A stretch of 64,000 nt of DNA from Streptosporangium amethystogenes (GCF_000721075.1 NZ_JOEQ01000023.1:62001-126000), one strand, 5' to 3'; shown: positions 52,697-62,702, numbered from the stretch's first letter. Notes: generated by a model not told the origin, from the sequence alone. Numbers and translations: made by a program.

Positions 52697-53050
52697 ATGG
52701 AGCACTTCAACGGTTCCGACTACCCGACTGTTTACCACGGCATGGCCTCGTGGCACGGCGAGACCGGAGGAGGCGGAGGCGGTTTGTCCTGGCAGTCCGA
52801 TTCGCCGCTCAGCAGGGAGAAAGTGCGGGCACTGGCCGGAGGGCTGCCCCGCGTGTTCGCGCTGGTCCGGGAGGCCGAGGACGAGGAGATCATAGCGCGA
52901 CTGGTGGCCTACGGGCTGGCCCTGCCGGGTGGCGACGCGGCCACCGTCGGCACGCCCCGGGGATTCGGTCGGTGGAAGAGCCCGCAGAGCGCGGCGTACC
53001 GGCTCGGCTCCGACCTCGTCTGGCTCGGCGACGGCGACGGCGACGGGTGA
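52697..53050 (+). CDS. Hypothetical protein
   Basis: 117 aa. No domain that I recognise. A Gly-rich stretch (GETGGGGGGLSW, about 21-32) is followed by a helical part (VRALAGGLPRVFALVREAEDE) and an acidic C-terminus (LGDGDGDG). It starts 252 nt upstream of, and divergent from, the XRE gene, so it may be its target, as is common for such loci. Weak ribosome site GAAGGA. Confidence 0.6.
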   Translation: MEHFNGSDYPTVYHGMASWHGETGGGGGGLSWQSDSPLSREKVRALAGGLPRVFALVREAEDEEIIARLVAYGLALPGGDAATVGTPRGFGRWKSPQSAAYRLGSDLVWLGDGDGDG

Positions 53051-53152
53051 CCGTACCCGCTTGGCAGGGGACGGCTCGGCGACTGAAGAGGCGGCCGCCG
53101 GGCCATGCTCCGACCTGTGGGTTTTCGGGCGCAAAACGGGTAGGGCCGGAAT

Positions 53153-53467
53153 ATGAGTCAAATGCCCCCGGACCGTAAAGGTCTAAGCGACGAGCAAGCG
53201 ATCGAAGTCGAGGAGTGGACCGATGACCTCGGTCTTCACCACGAGATCCGCCCGGACGATCCCGGACATCAGGACACGCTTGACGAACGTCTCTGGCGTG
53301 AGGCCCCGAACCACGAACGGCGGCCCCCACGCGAGGAGGACCGCCTGGTGGCGCCCAATGAGGGTATCGGCCCGGACGAGACATCCGAGGAGTACGCCCG
53401 GGATGTCGGCCCCGACAGCGGAGACCTGTCAGCCGAGGAACGCGCCATCCACATCGAACCCGACTGA
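53153..53467 (+). CDS. DUF5709-like acidic protein
   Basis: 104 aa, very acidic and probably largely disordered. The C-terminal LSAEERAIHIEPD and internal LDERLWREAPN resemble DUF5709 proteins as I remember them. Function unknown. Followed by 160 nt with nothing convincing before the convergent HAD gene. Confidence 0.65.
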   Translation: MSQMPPDRKGLSDEQAIEVEEWTDDLGLHHEIRPDDPGHQDTLDERLWREAPNHERRPPREEDRLVAPNEGIGPDETSEEYARDVGPDSGDLSAEERAIHIEPD

Positions 53468-53627
53468 TCCGGCTCGTTAGGGAAGTCCTTCGCGGTGTCC
53501 TCACCGAGGACGCCGTCAAAGCCATGTGTCCGGCTCCGCGAAGCATCCACGACCGGGTAGCCGATTCCGCGCAGGCACATGGCCCGATGTGCACGACCCC
53601 GCCCCCTGCTCCGCGAGCGGCCCGCGA

Positions 53628-54287
53628 TCAACCTGCGACCCCGCCTCCCAGTGCCGCGACGAGGCCGGGGAAGTCGTCGATGACGTGGTCGGCCTCGGCC
53701 GCCTCGGGGCGGGCGGCGTGCAGGTGACCCCACGGGCCCCGGCGGATCAGCGCGGTCCACATTCCGGCCGCGCGGGCGGGCCGGACGTCGTTGTCGAGCC
53801 GGTCGCCCACGTAGAGGATCTCGCCGGCCTCCCGCCCCGACACCGCGACGACCTTCGCGAAGAACCCCGGATCGGGCTTGGAGACACCCCAGCCGTCGGA
53901 GGTGTGGATCGCGTCGACGGGCAGATCCATCGCGGCCAGCGCGTCGTAGGCCTGCGGCGGCTGGTTGCCCGCGATGATCAGCTCGTATCCGAGGTCGCGC
54001 AACGCCGCCAGGCCGGGCCGTACGTCCGGATAGAGGTCATCGGCGTCGAAGTTCACCCGGAGCCCGGCGGGGTCGTCCCGCTTCCACGCCTCCTGTTCCG
54101 CCTCGACGTCGAACCCGGGCCGCAGCAGCCCGAACGCGTCCTCGAACGACCGGTCGAGCGCGGCCATGCCGCCCAGCACACCGAGCATGGTGAACCGGGT
54201 GACGCCGAGCCGGTCGGCCCAGCGCGACCAGATCCGCGTCTCGTCGATCAGCGTCTCACCCACATCGAACACCAGCGCCCTGACCAC
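53628..54287 (-). CDS. HAD-superfamily hydrolase
   Basis: 219 aa. Motif I is FDVGETL: the nucleophile Asp8 is present but the usual second Asp is Gly10, a variant seen in part of the family that argues against a standard phosphatase. Motif II GNQPPQ (Ser/Thr position is Asn), motif III Lys in SKPDPGFF, motif IV GDRLDNDV. The variant motifs resemble dehalogenase-like subfamilies; the substrate is unknown. Confidence 0.85.
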   Translation of the reverse strand: MVRALVFDVGETLIDETRIWSRWADRLGVTRFTMLGVLGGMAALDRSFEDAFGLLRPGFDVEAEQEAWKRDDPAGLRVNFDADDLYPDVRPGLAALRDLGYELIIAGNQPPQAYDALAAMDLPVDAIHTSDGWGVSKPDPGFFAKVVAVSGREAGEILYVGDRLDNDVRPARAAGMWTALIRRGPWGHLHAARPEAAEADHVIDDFPGLVAALGGGVAG

Positions 54288-54459
54288 GCCGCCCCCCTTC
54301 CCGAACCCGTCCGAATCCTAGCCCGGCCCAGCAAAACGGACACCCGGGGACCACTCCAGGGCGAGCACCCTCGTACGAACGCGCCCGGACACCGGCACCA
54401 CCGCCCCTCTCGCCAAGCTGATCCATAACCGGAGGGCATGTGTCCCGGATCCAAAGAGA

Positions 54460-54509
54460 GCCCATGCGACACTTAGTGTGCTTACTCGAACACGGAGGGA
54501 GATAAGTCG
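54460..54509 (+). repeat. Conserved promoter/leader of Uma2 gene, copy 1
   Basis: ACACTTAGTGTGC (with TAGTGT as likely -10), then TCGAACACG and GGAGGGA, leading to ATG 54510. The same block, with the same 41-nt distance from ACACTTAG to the start codon, recurs before the second Uma2 gene. Confidence 0.65.
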
Positions 54510-55112
54510 ATGACGGCAACGACACGGGGACGTCCCTCACACCATGTTTCCCCGAAGGATCCGCCACCCGCTCGCACCGCGCGGGATCTCCTCGAAACGC
54601 TGCCCCCCACCCCCGGCTTCCGCGCCGAAGTCATCGACGGGAGTCTGATCGTGAGCCCCGTGGGCACCCCCGAGCACAGCTGGAGCGCGACACTCCTCTC
54701 CTACGCATTGCAGCCGGTCGTCATGAAGCGCGACTGGCGAGCACACGTGGGCGGGGTGAACATCTGTATCGACGGCCCCCGGGACAGCCTCACCCCCGAC
54801 TTCGTCATCGCCCCCGCGGACTGCCCGCGTTGGGGTGCCCTGGAGCTGCGCTCCTCCGATTTGATCATGGTCACCGAGGTCGTCTCCCCGGGGAGCGCCC
54901 GAACCGACCGCGACGACAAGCCCCGCATCTACGCCACGGGCGGGGTGCCGATCATGCTGCTCGTCGACCCGATCGCCACCCCTGGGACGGCAACGGTGCT
55001 CAGCGACCCCGAGGACGGCGCCTACCGGACCGTCACACGCGTCCAGCTGGGCAAACCGCTCCGGATCCCCTCCCCCGTCGACTTCGACCTCGACACCTCG
55101 ATCTTCCTCTGA
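54510..55112 (+). CDS. Uma2-family (DUF820) endonuclease-like protein, copy 1
   Basis: 200 aa. PD-(D/E)xK-like core of the Uma2 family: RAEVIDGSLIVSP, then SLTPDFVIAP with the Asp, then VTEVVSPGSARTDRDDKPRIYA with Glu and Lys. Members are predicted nucleases of unsettled function, often expanded in actinomycetes and cyanobacteria. The tandem paralogue follows at 55305 with the same leader and nearly identical 3' end. Confidence 0.87.
   Translation: MTATTRGRPSHHVSPKDPPPARTARDLLETLPPTPGFRAEVIDGSLIVSPVGTPEHSWSATLLSYALQPVVMKRDWRAHVGGVNICIDGPRDSLTPDFVIAPADCPRWGALELRSSDLIMVTEVVSPGSARTDRDDKPRIYATGGVPIMLLVDPIATPGTATVLSDPEDGAYRTVTRVQLGKPLRIPSPVDFDLDTSIFL
55049..55108 (+). repeat. 60-nt near-identical 3' block, copy 1
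   Basis: It matches 55871-55930 with one mismatch in 60 nt and encodes the shared C-terminus GKPLRIPSPVDFDLDTSIFL. This identity is far above that of the rest of the two genes, pointing to gene conversion or strong constraint. Confidence 0.8.
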
Positions 55113-55254
55113 CGTCCTTCCCCACCCGAAGACCGGAACACCGGCCCGCATTTCGGTGGCGAAAGGTCAGCGAGGTCCCGCGACAGCGGCATCACTCCCG
55201 ACCGCGCCGCAGCCGATCCATCATCGCCGCGCATTTCTCTCATGACCGACGGCG

Positions 55255-55304
55255 CCCCATGGAACACTTAGAGTGCATGTTCGGACACGAAGGGATACCG
55301 GTTC
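55255..55304 (+). repeat. Conserved promoter/leader of Uma2 gene, copy 2
   Basis: ACACTTAGAGTGC (TAGAGT as likely -10), TCGGACACG and GAAGGGA before ATG 55305. Same spacing as copy 1. Confidence 0.65.
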
Positions 55305-55934
55305 ATGGTGATGACAGCGTCTCAGCGATCCGCCCCGCGCACCGCGCCTCAGCCGCCCGCTCAGCCCGCCGCACCTGAGGACCGTCCACTACCTCGCACC
55401 CCGAGGGAGATCTTCGAGTCCCTTCCCCCTATCCGTGGCCTACGGGCCGAAGTCATCGACGGGAACCTGATCGTGAGTCCTTCCGCGACCCCCCGGCACG
55501 CGCGTATAGCACGATGCCTCAGCAGAGCCCTGATTTCCGTGGAGGACAAGAACAGCTGGGAGAGTTTCTCCGGCGATGTCGACATCTGCGTCGAAGGTCC
55601 ACGAGACACCATCGTCCCTGATTACTGCCTGGTCCCCGTGAACGCTCCCCTCTGGGGAGATCGGGAGATCCTCTCCTCGGGGCTGATCCTGGTGGCGGAG
55701 ATCGTCTCGCCCGGCTCCATGGAGATGGACCGCGGCACGAAGCCCCGGATCTACGCGGGCTGCGGCATCCCGATCATGCTGATCGTCGACCCCGTCGCCT
55801 CGCCGCCCACGGTCACCGTCCTCAGCGATCCCGAGGACGGCAGCTACCGGACCATGACCCACACCGAGATGGGCAAGCCGCTCCGGATCCCCTCCCCCGT
55901 CGACTTCGACCTCGACACCTCGATCTTCCTGTAA
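55305..55934 (+). CDS. Uma2-family (DUF820) endonuclease-like protein, copy 2
   Basis: 209 aa paralogue of the preceding gene, with a longer Pro-rich N-terminus (about 1-33). Core: RAEVIDGNLIVSP, DTIVPDYCLVP, VAEIVSPGSMEMDRGTKPRIYA. The catalytic-type Asp, Glu and Lys are kept in both copies. Arose by tandem duplication including the promoter region. Confidence 0.87.
   Translation: MVMTASQRSAPRTAPQPPAQPAAPEDRPLPRTPREIFESLPPIRGLRAEVIDGNLIVSPSATPRHARIARCLSRALISVEDKNSWESFSGDVDICVEGPRDTIVPDYCLVPVNAPLWGDREILSSGLILVAEIVSPGSMEMDRGTKPRIYAGCGIPIMLIVDPVASPPTVTVLSDPEDGSYRTMTHTEMGKPLRIPSPVDFDLDTSIFL
55871..55930 (+). repeat. 60-nt near-identical 3' block, copy 2
   Basis: Partner of 55049-55108; the single difference is A/G at the seventh base. 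Confidence 0.8.
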
Positions 55935-56046
55935 CGACACCGACTCGACCTGCCCCACCCAGCGAGGGGTCGGCACCGGGATACGGCGCGGCGGAGCCAC
56001 CAGCGGGTGAACACGTCTCGCTCCTGTCCGATGTGCCGGGGGCACC

Positions 56047-57126
56047 TCAACCTGACTTTTTGGCGGTATGTGGTGGTGGGGTGGGCAGTTGAACGACGAT
56101 ACGGAGTCCGCCCGTAGGACGCGGGACGATAGTGAGGGATCCGTCGTGTACTTGGATGATGCTCTTGACGATTGCCAGGCCCAGTCCGACGCCTGCGTGG
56201 TCATTGCGTATTCTTTCGGTGCCGCGCTGAAAGGGTTCGGTGAGTGTCGAGACCAACTGCGAGGAGAGCTTCTCGCCGCTGCTTTCGACAGTGAGCACCG
56301 CGGTCTCGGGGCGGACGCTGGTCTTGACCCACACGGTGCCCCGCTCGGGCAGGTTGTGCACGATGGCGTTGTGCACAAGGTTCGTCGTCATCTGCAGCAG
56401 GAGCGCTTGCGACCCGATAGCCGGGGTGATGTCACCGGAGGCATCGATGGTGACACCGCGTTTCTCGGCGAGCGGGAGCAGTGTTTCGACGGCCTCTTCT
56501 ACGAGTAGGGACAGGTCGACAGGTTCTCGGGTGAAGGACCTCTGGTCAGCGCGGCTGAGCACGAGTAGCGCCTCGGTGAGGTCGATCGCCTGGGCGTTGA
56601 CGGCACGAAGGCGGCCGACGAGTTCTCCATGGTCGTGTGTCGGATCGTGGCGGGCCACGTCGAGAAGTGCCTGCGAGATCGCAAGCGGGGTGCGCAGTTC
56701 GTGGGAGGCGTTGGCTGCGAATCTCTGCTGTTCGGCGACGTGTGCTTCGAGCCGTGCGAGCATGGCGTCGAAGGCGTCGGCGAGTTCACGGAACTCGTCT
56801 TTGCGGCCCTCCAACTGGATCCGGTGGGAGAGTGACCCGTCCGCGGCCATGCGGGTGGCGTCCGTGATGCGGGCCAGCGGGGCGAGCATGCGGCCGGCGA
56901 GAATCCATCCTCCCAGGAGACCGAACACCAGCATGAAGACCAGCACCGTGCCCATGGCCGGCGCGAAGTCGTGCAGGAGGATGAAGCGTTTGGGAACTAA
57001 CCCCGCGATGATCCTACGCAGGAACACCCACACCGCCACGAGCAGCAGGGCTCCGGCAAGTATGAGGAATCCGGCATAGCTGAGGGTGAATTTGAGGCGA
57101 ACGCTCAACCCGGGCGCTCTATCCAC
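56047..57126 (-). CDS. Sensor histidine kinase
   Basis: 359 aa from GTG 57126 (GAGGGGG just upstream; overlaps the response regulator by 8 nt). Two membrane segments (about 16-36 and 57-80) with a short extracytoplasmic loop, HAMP, H-box ASHELRTPLA with His142, N-box NLVHNAIVHN and G-box GVGLGLAIVKS. The first G-box is degenerate (VESSGEKLS in place of DxGxG), a form also known from VanS-like kinases. Small loop and neighbouring exporter fit an intramembrane sensor of envelope-active compounds. Confidence 0.9.
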   Translation of the reverse strand: MDRAPGLSVRLKFTLSYAGFLILAGALLLVAVWVFLRRIIAGLVPKRFILLHDFAPAMGTVLVFMLVFGLLGGWILAGRMLAPLARITDATRMAADGSLSHRIQLEGRKDEFRELADAFDAMLARLEAHVAEQQRFAANASHELRTPLAISQALLDVARHDPTHDHGELVGRLRAVNAQAIDLTEALLVLSRADQRSFTREPVDLSLLVEEAVETLLPLAEKRGVTIDASGDITPAIGSQALLLQMTTNLVHNAIVHNLPERGTVWVKTSVRPETAVLTVESSGEKLSSQLVSTLTEPFQRGTERIRNDHAGVGLGLAIVKSIIQVHDGSLTIVPRPTGGLRIVVQLPTPPPHTAKKSG

Positions 57127-57811
57127 GGTCCCCCTCACCTCCGGTGTCTGGTTGAGTGCCGATGCGGTATCCGGTGCCGGGTAGCGTGGTGATGATCCAG
57201 GGTTCGCCGAGCCGTTTGCGCAGTGCCGAGACCGTGATGCGCACGGCGTTGGTGAACGGGTCTGCGTTCTCATCCCAGGCCCGCGCCAAGAGTTCTTCGG
57301 CGCTGACGACACCGCCTTCGGCGGCGACGAGGACTTCGAGCACGGCGAGCTGCTTCCTGGTCAGCGCGACGTAGCGGCCGTCGCGGTAGACCTCTCGGCG
57401 GAACGGATCCAGTCGCAGACCTGCGATCTCTCGCACGGGCGGCCTGTTGTACGCGCGCCTGCGGTCGAGTGCTCTGAGCCTGAGCACGAGTTCCTGGAGT
57501 TCGAACGGCTTGGTGAGGTAGTCGTCGGCGCCGAGCTCGAACCCGGTGGCCTTGTCATCGAGACGGTCGGCAGCGGTGAGCATGAGGATCGGCATGCCGC
57601 TGCCGGAGGCGACGATGCGTTGGGCGATCTCGTCGCCGGAGGGTCCGGGAATGTCTCGGTCGAGGACGGCGATGTCGTAGGCGTTGACGCTCAGCAGTTC
57701 CAGAGCGGTGTCGCCGTCACCTGCGATGTCTGCCGCGATCGCTGCCAGGCGTAGGCCGTCGCGGATGGCCTCTGCCATAAGGCGTTCGTCCTCAACGATC
57801 AACACACGCAT
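57119..57811 (-). CDS. OmpR-family response regulator
   Basis: 230 aa. Receiver domain with acidic pocket EDE (7-9), phosphorylated Asp51 and Lys in DYLTKPFE. A winged-helix output domain (about 130-225) includes LTRKQLAVLEVLVAAEGGVVS and RVTVSALRKRL-like recognition helix and wing TLPGTGYRIG. Pairs with the following kinase. Probably binds the 11-bp spaced direct repeats at 57833-57851 and controls the divergent exporter. Confidence 0.93.
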   Translation of the reverse strand: MRVLIVEDERLMAEAIRDGLRLAAIAADIAGDGDTALELLSVNAYDIAVLDRDIPGPSGDEIAQRIVASGSGMPILMLTAADRLDDKATGFELGADDYLTKPFELQELVLRLRALDRRRAYNRPPVREIAGLRLDPFRREVYRDGRYVALTRKQLAVLEVLVAAEGGVVSAEELLARAWDENADPFTNAVRITVSALRKRLGEPWIITTLPGTGYRIGTQPDTGGEGDRG

Positions 57812-57832
57812 GCTCCGAGGCTACGAGCCGGC

Positions 57833-57851
57833 GCATATCGTCGGCATATCG
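57833..57851. promoter_or_regulatory. Direct repeats, likely response-regulator site
   Basis: GCATATCG at 57833-57840 and again at 57844-57851, an 11-bp period (one helix turn) as expected for an OmpR-family dimer. It lies in the 86-nt region between the regulator and the exporter genes. Confidence 0.65.
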
Positions 57852-57897
57852 AAAACCACATACGTGCCGGCAACACCACGCTGCCTTGACTGGCGGC

Positions 57898-58583
<686 letters not shown>

Positions 58584-58584
<1 letters not shown>

Positions 58585-60995
58585 TGCGTACCGTCTTCCT
58601 CGCGTCGCTGCGCACCCACCTCCGCAGGTACGTCGCAGCGGTGGTCGCGGTCGCCGTCGCCGTCGCCTTCGTCGTTGTGGTCGGTGTGCTCACGTCCGGG
58701 GCATACAGCGGACTCATGGACGGCCTGGGGGCGCCGTACCGCAATGCCGACCACGTGGTCTCGGCGGCGGGGTGGCCATCGTTCGAGCTGGACCCGGAGG
58801 CCGCGATCGCATTCACCGAGCGACACGGTGAGAACGCGGCCGCGACCGGCCGGGCAACGCTGCCGGCGCGCGCGAACGGCCGGCGGCTCTCCGAAACGAC
58901 CGTGGGGCCGATCGCCATCTTGGAGGAGTGGCGCTGGCAGGAGCTCAGCTCGGGTCGCTTCCCAGCGAGCACGGGCGAGGCGGTGGTGGACGTGTATTTC
59001 GCCCTGGCCGAGAACATCGCGGTCGGCAACCGGGTTCGGATCGGCGAGGGCGCCGCCGCGCGCGACGTACGAGTGGTCGGTCTGGTGGAGTCGCCCTCAC
59101 CCCCGGCCCAGGCCTCGATGTACGTCACCTGGCCGCAGTTGCTGCGGTGGCGCGACCACCTCCATCTGAACGCGGTGGCGGTGCGCGGGGAGGTAGGTCA
59201 GCTCCCGGAAGGTGCGAAGGCGCAGTCGCCGGAGGGTTTCGCCGCGGAGCGGCTGACCTATGTCCAGAACAGGGTGAACAGCTTGTCGGTGATGCTGCTG
59301 TTGTTCGCCGGCATCGCGCTCTTCGTCTCGGTCCTGGTCATCGCGAACACGTTCTCCATCCTGTTGGCGCAACGACTCCGCGACTTCGCGCTGCTGCGCT
59401 GCGTCGGCGCGACCCGGCGGCAGGTGGTGCGTTCGGTACGCCGCGAGGCGGCCGTCGTCGGGGTGCTCGCGTCACTGGCCGGGACACTGGCCGGCGTCGG
59501 TCTCGGCTACGGGCTGATCGCCCTGATCGGCACCCTCGCGCCGACCGTCCCGGTGGGTGCCGCCGAGTTGCCCACGCTCTGGCTGCTGGGCGGGTTCGCC
59601 ATCGGCCTGGCGGTCACCATGGTCGCGTCCTGGTTGCCGGTCCGGCGTGTGGTCCGGGTGAGCCCGCTGGCGGCGTTGCGCCCGGATGCCGCGGTCGACG
59701 TACACACGGCCACCGGCCTGGTGCGGCTGGCGCTCGCTACGATCCTCCTGGTCACCGGGCCGGCCCTGCTCGGGGTGGCGATGGCCCAGGACAGTACGGC
59801 GCTCATGGTGGCAGGCGGAGGATCGGTGTTCACCGGCGTACTCCTCTTCGGGCCGGTGCTCGTTCCCCGCCTGGTCCGGATCATCGGCGCGCTGCTCGGC
59901 CCCGCCGGGCGGCTGGCGACCAAGAACGCTGTGCGCAATCCGCGGCGGACCGCCACCACCACCGCCTCCCTGCTGGTCGGCGTCACCCTGACGACCGCCG
60001 TACTCACCGGGATGACCACGTGGCGTTCGTCGTTGGATGAGCAGATCGGTAGGGACCACCCCATCGATGTCGCGCTCACCTCGCCCAAGGAGCCGGTCAC
60101 CACTGACCTCCTCGACCGGGTACATCACACTCCCGGTGTGGAGCAGGCCGTTCCAGTGGGCGGCGCCGTGGCCCGGGTGACCGGGCTCGACGAACCGATC
60201 CTGGTTGTCACCGCGCCGGCCGCGATGCACGTGGCCCGCGACGGCGGGGCGTTCGCCCGGGTGGAGCCGGAGAAGATCAGAGTCGATTCCGAGGCCTTCG
60301 GCAAGGACCTGAGTCTCCGGCCCGGTGACCGGGTCACGGTGCGCGTCGGCGACCGGCAAGCCCGGTTGCAGGTCGCCGTCGGCACCGGCTGGGGCCCGGC
60401 GGGCGTGGTCGCGCCCGAGACACTGGCGACGCTCACCGACGCCCCCGAGCCGCATGCCATCTGGATCCGCGCCTCCTCCGGCGCCGATCCGGCTCGACTC
60501 GGCAGTGATCTGGACGAGCTGGCCGATCCGGTTGGTGCGACGATCGAGAACGGGTTGCGGACCTGGGAGTCGCTGGACCAACAGCTGGGAATCTACACCT
60601 GGTCAGCGCTCGGCCTGCTCGGCATCGCCGTCGTGATCGCCCTGATCGGGATCGCGAACACCCTGGGGCTCTCCGTGCTCGAACGCGCCCGCGAACACGC
60701 GATGCTGCGCGCGCTCGGGCTCACCCGCAGGCAGCTGCGGCGGATGCTGGCGACCGAGGCGGTGCTGCTGTCGGTGGTGGCCACCCTGCTCGGCACCGTG
60801 ATCGGCGTCGGGTTCGCCTGGGTCGGCTACGAGACGTTCGTGACGCGGGCTCTCAGCGACGCCACCATGCGGGTCCCCTGGCTCTCACTCGGCGTCGTCG
60901 TCCTCATCGCCGCCCTGGCCGGACTCCTCGCCGCTGTTCTCCCGGCACGCCGGGCCGCCCGGACGACTCCGGCCACAGGGCTGTCCCTCGACTGA
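58584..60995 (+). CDS. FtsX-like ABC permease
   Basis: 803 aa. N-terminal membrane helix, a large extracytoplasmic MacB-PCD-like domain (about 45-235), FtsX domain 1 (helices about 245-395), middle helices and second extracytoplasmic domain (about 495-660), FtsX domain 2 (about 670-795, including GLTRRQLRRMLATE). This two-FtsX architecture is typical for actinobacterial exporters working by mechanotransmission on envelope or lipid/peptide substrates. With the two-component system it resembles antimicrobial-peptide sensing and detoxification modules (inference). Confidence 0.92.
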
Positions 60996-61080
60996 AACTC
61001 CTCGTCGATCGCCTGGCCGTCGGCTGAGGAAGTCCGCCATGCGCGGCACCGGGTATGGACGAGTTCCTTCTTGATCGGAT

Positions 61081-61950
61081 TCACTGGCGGCCGATCTTGT
61101 CGAGTTCGGCGAGGTCCTCGGGGGAGAGCCGGAGTCCCGCGCCGGTGACGTTCTCGCGCAGGTGCGCCGTTGACGAGGTTCCGGGGATGAGCAGGATGTT
61201 CGGCGACCGCTGCAGCAGCCAGGCCAGGGCGACGGACATCGGTGTCGCATTCAGCCGGTCGGCCATGCTGGAAAGCGCCGAGGACTGCAGGGGGCTGAAG
61301 CCGCCGAGTGGGAAGAAGGGCACGTAGGCGATGCCCTGTTCGGCGAGCTCGTCGATCAGCTTGTCGTCCTGGCGGTAGGCGAGGTTGTACATGTTCTGCA
61401 CGCACACGATCGGCGCGATCGCGCGTGCCTCGGCGACCTGCTCCGCCGTCGCGTTGCTCACGCCGAGGTGCCGGATCAGGCCCTGCTGCTGGAGCTCGAC
61501 GAGTGTTTCGAAGGGCGCGGCGAGCGAGCCGGGCTGGGGTCCTTGAGCGTCACCCAGTCGGAGGTTGACCAGATCGAGCACGTCGACGCCGAGATCTTCG
61601 AGGTTCTCGTGGATGGCGCGACGCAGATCCTCGGGCTTGCGGGCCGGGGGCCAGCCGCCCTGCTGGTCGCGGTCGGCACCGACCTTGGTCACCATGTGCA
61701 GCGCTTCGGGGTAGGGGTGCAGCGCTTCACGGATGAGTTGGTTGGTGAAGCGCGGCCCGTAGGCGCCTGCGGTGTCGATGTGCGTGATCCCGAGGTCCCT
61801 GACCTCGCGGAGGACTGCGAGTGCGGCGTCGCGGTCAGCCGGCGGACCCATGACCCCGGGGCCGGCGAGCTGCATGGCGCCGTAGCCGAACCGGGAGACG
61901 GACAGGTCGCCCAAGGTCCAGGTGCCGCCGGGAAGGGAGCGGGAGGGCAT
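61081..61950 (-). CDS. Aldo/keto reductase
   Basis: 289 aa; ATG 61950 with AGAGGT 8 nt upstream. TIM-barrel reductase: GYGAMQLAG, HIDTAGAYGP (catalytic Asp and Tyr), LVTKV-type Lys in HMVTKVGAD, IRHLGVSN, and C-terminal IPGTSSTAHLRENV for NADPH binding. Reduces aldehydes or ketones; substrate unknown. Divergent from the HxlR regulator, which likely controls it. Confidence 0.93.
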   Translation of the reverse strand: MPSRSLPGGTWTLGDLSVSRFGYGAMQLAGPGVMGPPADRDAALAVLREVRDLGITHIDTAGAYGPRFTNQLIREALHPYPEALHMVTKVGADRDQQGGWPPARKPEDLRRAIHENLEDLGVDVLDLVNLRLGDAQGPQPGSLAAPFETLVELQQQGLIRHLGVSNATAEQVAEARAIAPIVCVQNMYNLAYRQDDKLIDELAEQGIAYVPFFPLGGFSPLQSSALSSMADRLNATPMSVALAWLLQRSPNILLIPGTSSTAHLRENVTGAGLRLSPEDLAELDKIGRQ

Positions 61951-62004
61951 GTTCGTACCTCTGTCTTTCGTGGTGTGCTGCGAAGGTGCCACCCAGCCTG
62001 GGGG

Positions 62005-62057
62005 AGTAACCTTCTAAAGGGAAGTAGGCACCTAAAAGTGCGTAGGGCACCTTAAGG
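62005..62057. promoter_or_regulatory. Three imperfect repeats, likely HxlR operator
   Basis: AGTAACCTTCTAAAGG (62005), AGTAGGCACCTAAAAG (62023) and CGTAGGGCACCTTAAG (62041) are spaced 18 bp apart in the divergent 124-nt region. A repeated GTAxxCACCTxAA core fits a regulator that binds as dimers in tandem and represses both promoters. Confidence 0.6.
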
Positions 62058-62074
62058 CAGCAAAGGAGCCGGCA

Positions 62075-62518
62075 GTGGCGACAACGACGGCGGCCCGGCA
62101 GCGGGCACAGTCCAAGGTGGAGTACGACGCTTTCCTGGCGGCGTGTCCGAGCCGCGAACTGCTCAACCGGATCTCCGGCAAATGGGTTGCACTGATCCTC
62201 GCTGCCCTCGGCAGCGACGGCCCGCATCGGCCAGGTGACGACTGCGCCGGCGAGCCCCGGTCGATGCGCTACTCGGAGCTGTCCCGCATGCTGGCGGGTG
62301 TCAGTCAGAAGATGCTCACCCAGACGCTGCGCTCGCTGGAGCGCGACGGACTCGTCAGCCGCGCCGTGGTGCCCACCGTGCCCATCACGGTCACGTACGA
62401 GCTGACCGACCTGGGCATCTCGCTGCATCGCATGATACGCGGCCTGAAAACCTGGGCCGAGACCCACATGGACGACGTGATCGCCAACCGCGCGACGTAC
62501 GACACCAGGGCTGACTGA
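62075..62518 (+). CDS. HxlR-family transcriptional regulator
   Basis: 147 aa; GTG with AAGGAG 6 nt upstream. Winged helix of the HxlR family: CPSRELLNRISGKWVALILAAL, MRYSELSRMLAGVSQKMLTQTL, LERDGLVSR. A single Cys (Cys24) in the CP motif is the redox/electrophile-sensing residue in several relatives, suggesting control of the aldo/keto reductase by reactive aldehydes or quinones (inference). Confidence 0.92.
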   Translation: MATTTAARQRAQSKVEYDAFLAACPSRELLNRISGKWVALILAALGSDGPHRPGDDCAGEPRSMRYSELSRMLAGVSQKMLTQTLRSLERDGLVSRAVVPTVPITVTYELTDLGISLHRMIRGLKTWAETHMDDVIANRATYDTRAD

Positions 62519-62540
62519 ACGACGCCCCGGCGCCGACATC

Positions 62541-62702
62541 GTGAAGGCGTTCAACCAGTTTCCCGCGGATCCGGGGCAGGCCACCGCCACGCTCTGTGCC
62601 CGGCTGGGAACCACCCTCTCCCAGGAGGAGTGGACAAGGCTGATCCCCGAATCGTCCTACCGGGAGGTCTGCCCGAATGCCACAGTCCCGGGGACCCGCT
62701 GA
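62541..62702 (+). pseudogene. Remnant of a WD40/STAND protein C-terminus
   Basis: 53 codons ending in TGA: ATATLCARLGTTLSQEEWTRL followed by IPESSYREVCP. This resembles the conserved end of large actinobacterial NB-ARC/WD40 proteins (LCxRxGxxLxxxEWxxxxPxxxYxxxC). The frame stays open back into the end of the HxlR gene but carries no WD40 repeats, so only a tail is left. Either a deletion relic or a recombination scar; not an expressed gene of its own. Confidence 0.55.

Noticed and set aside
53269..53760. Minus-strand open frame between the HAD gene and the DUF5709 gene
   Set aside because: It overlaps both real genes antisense, has no start signal and no known motif.
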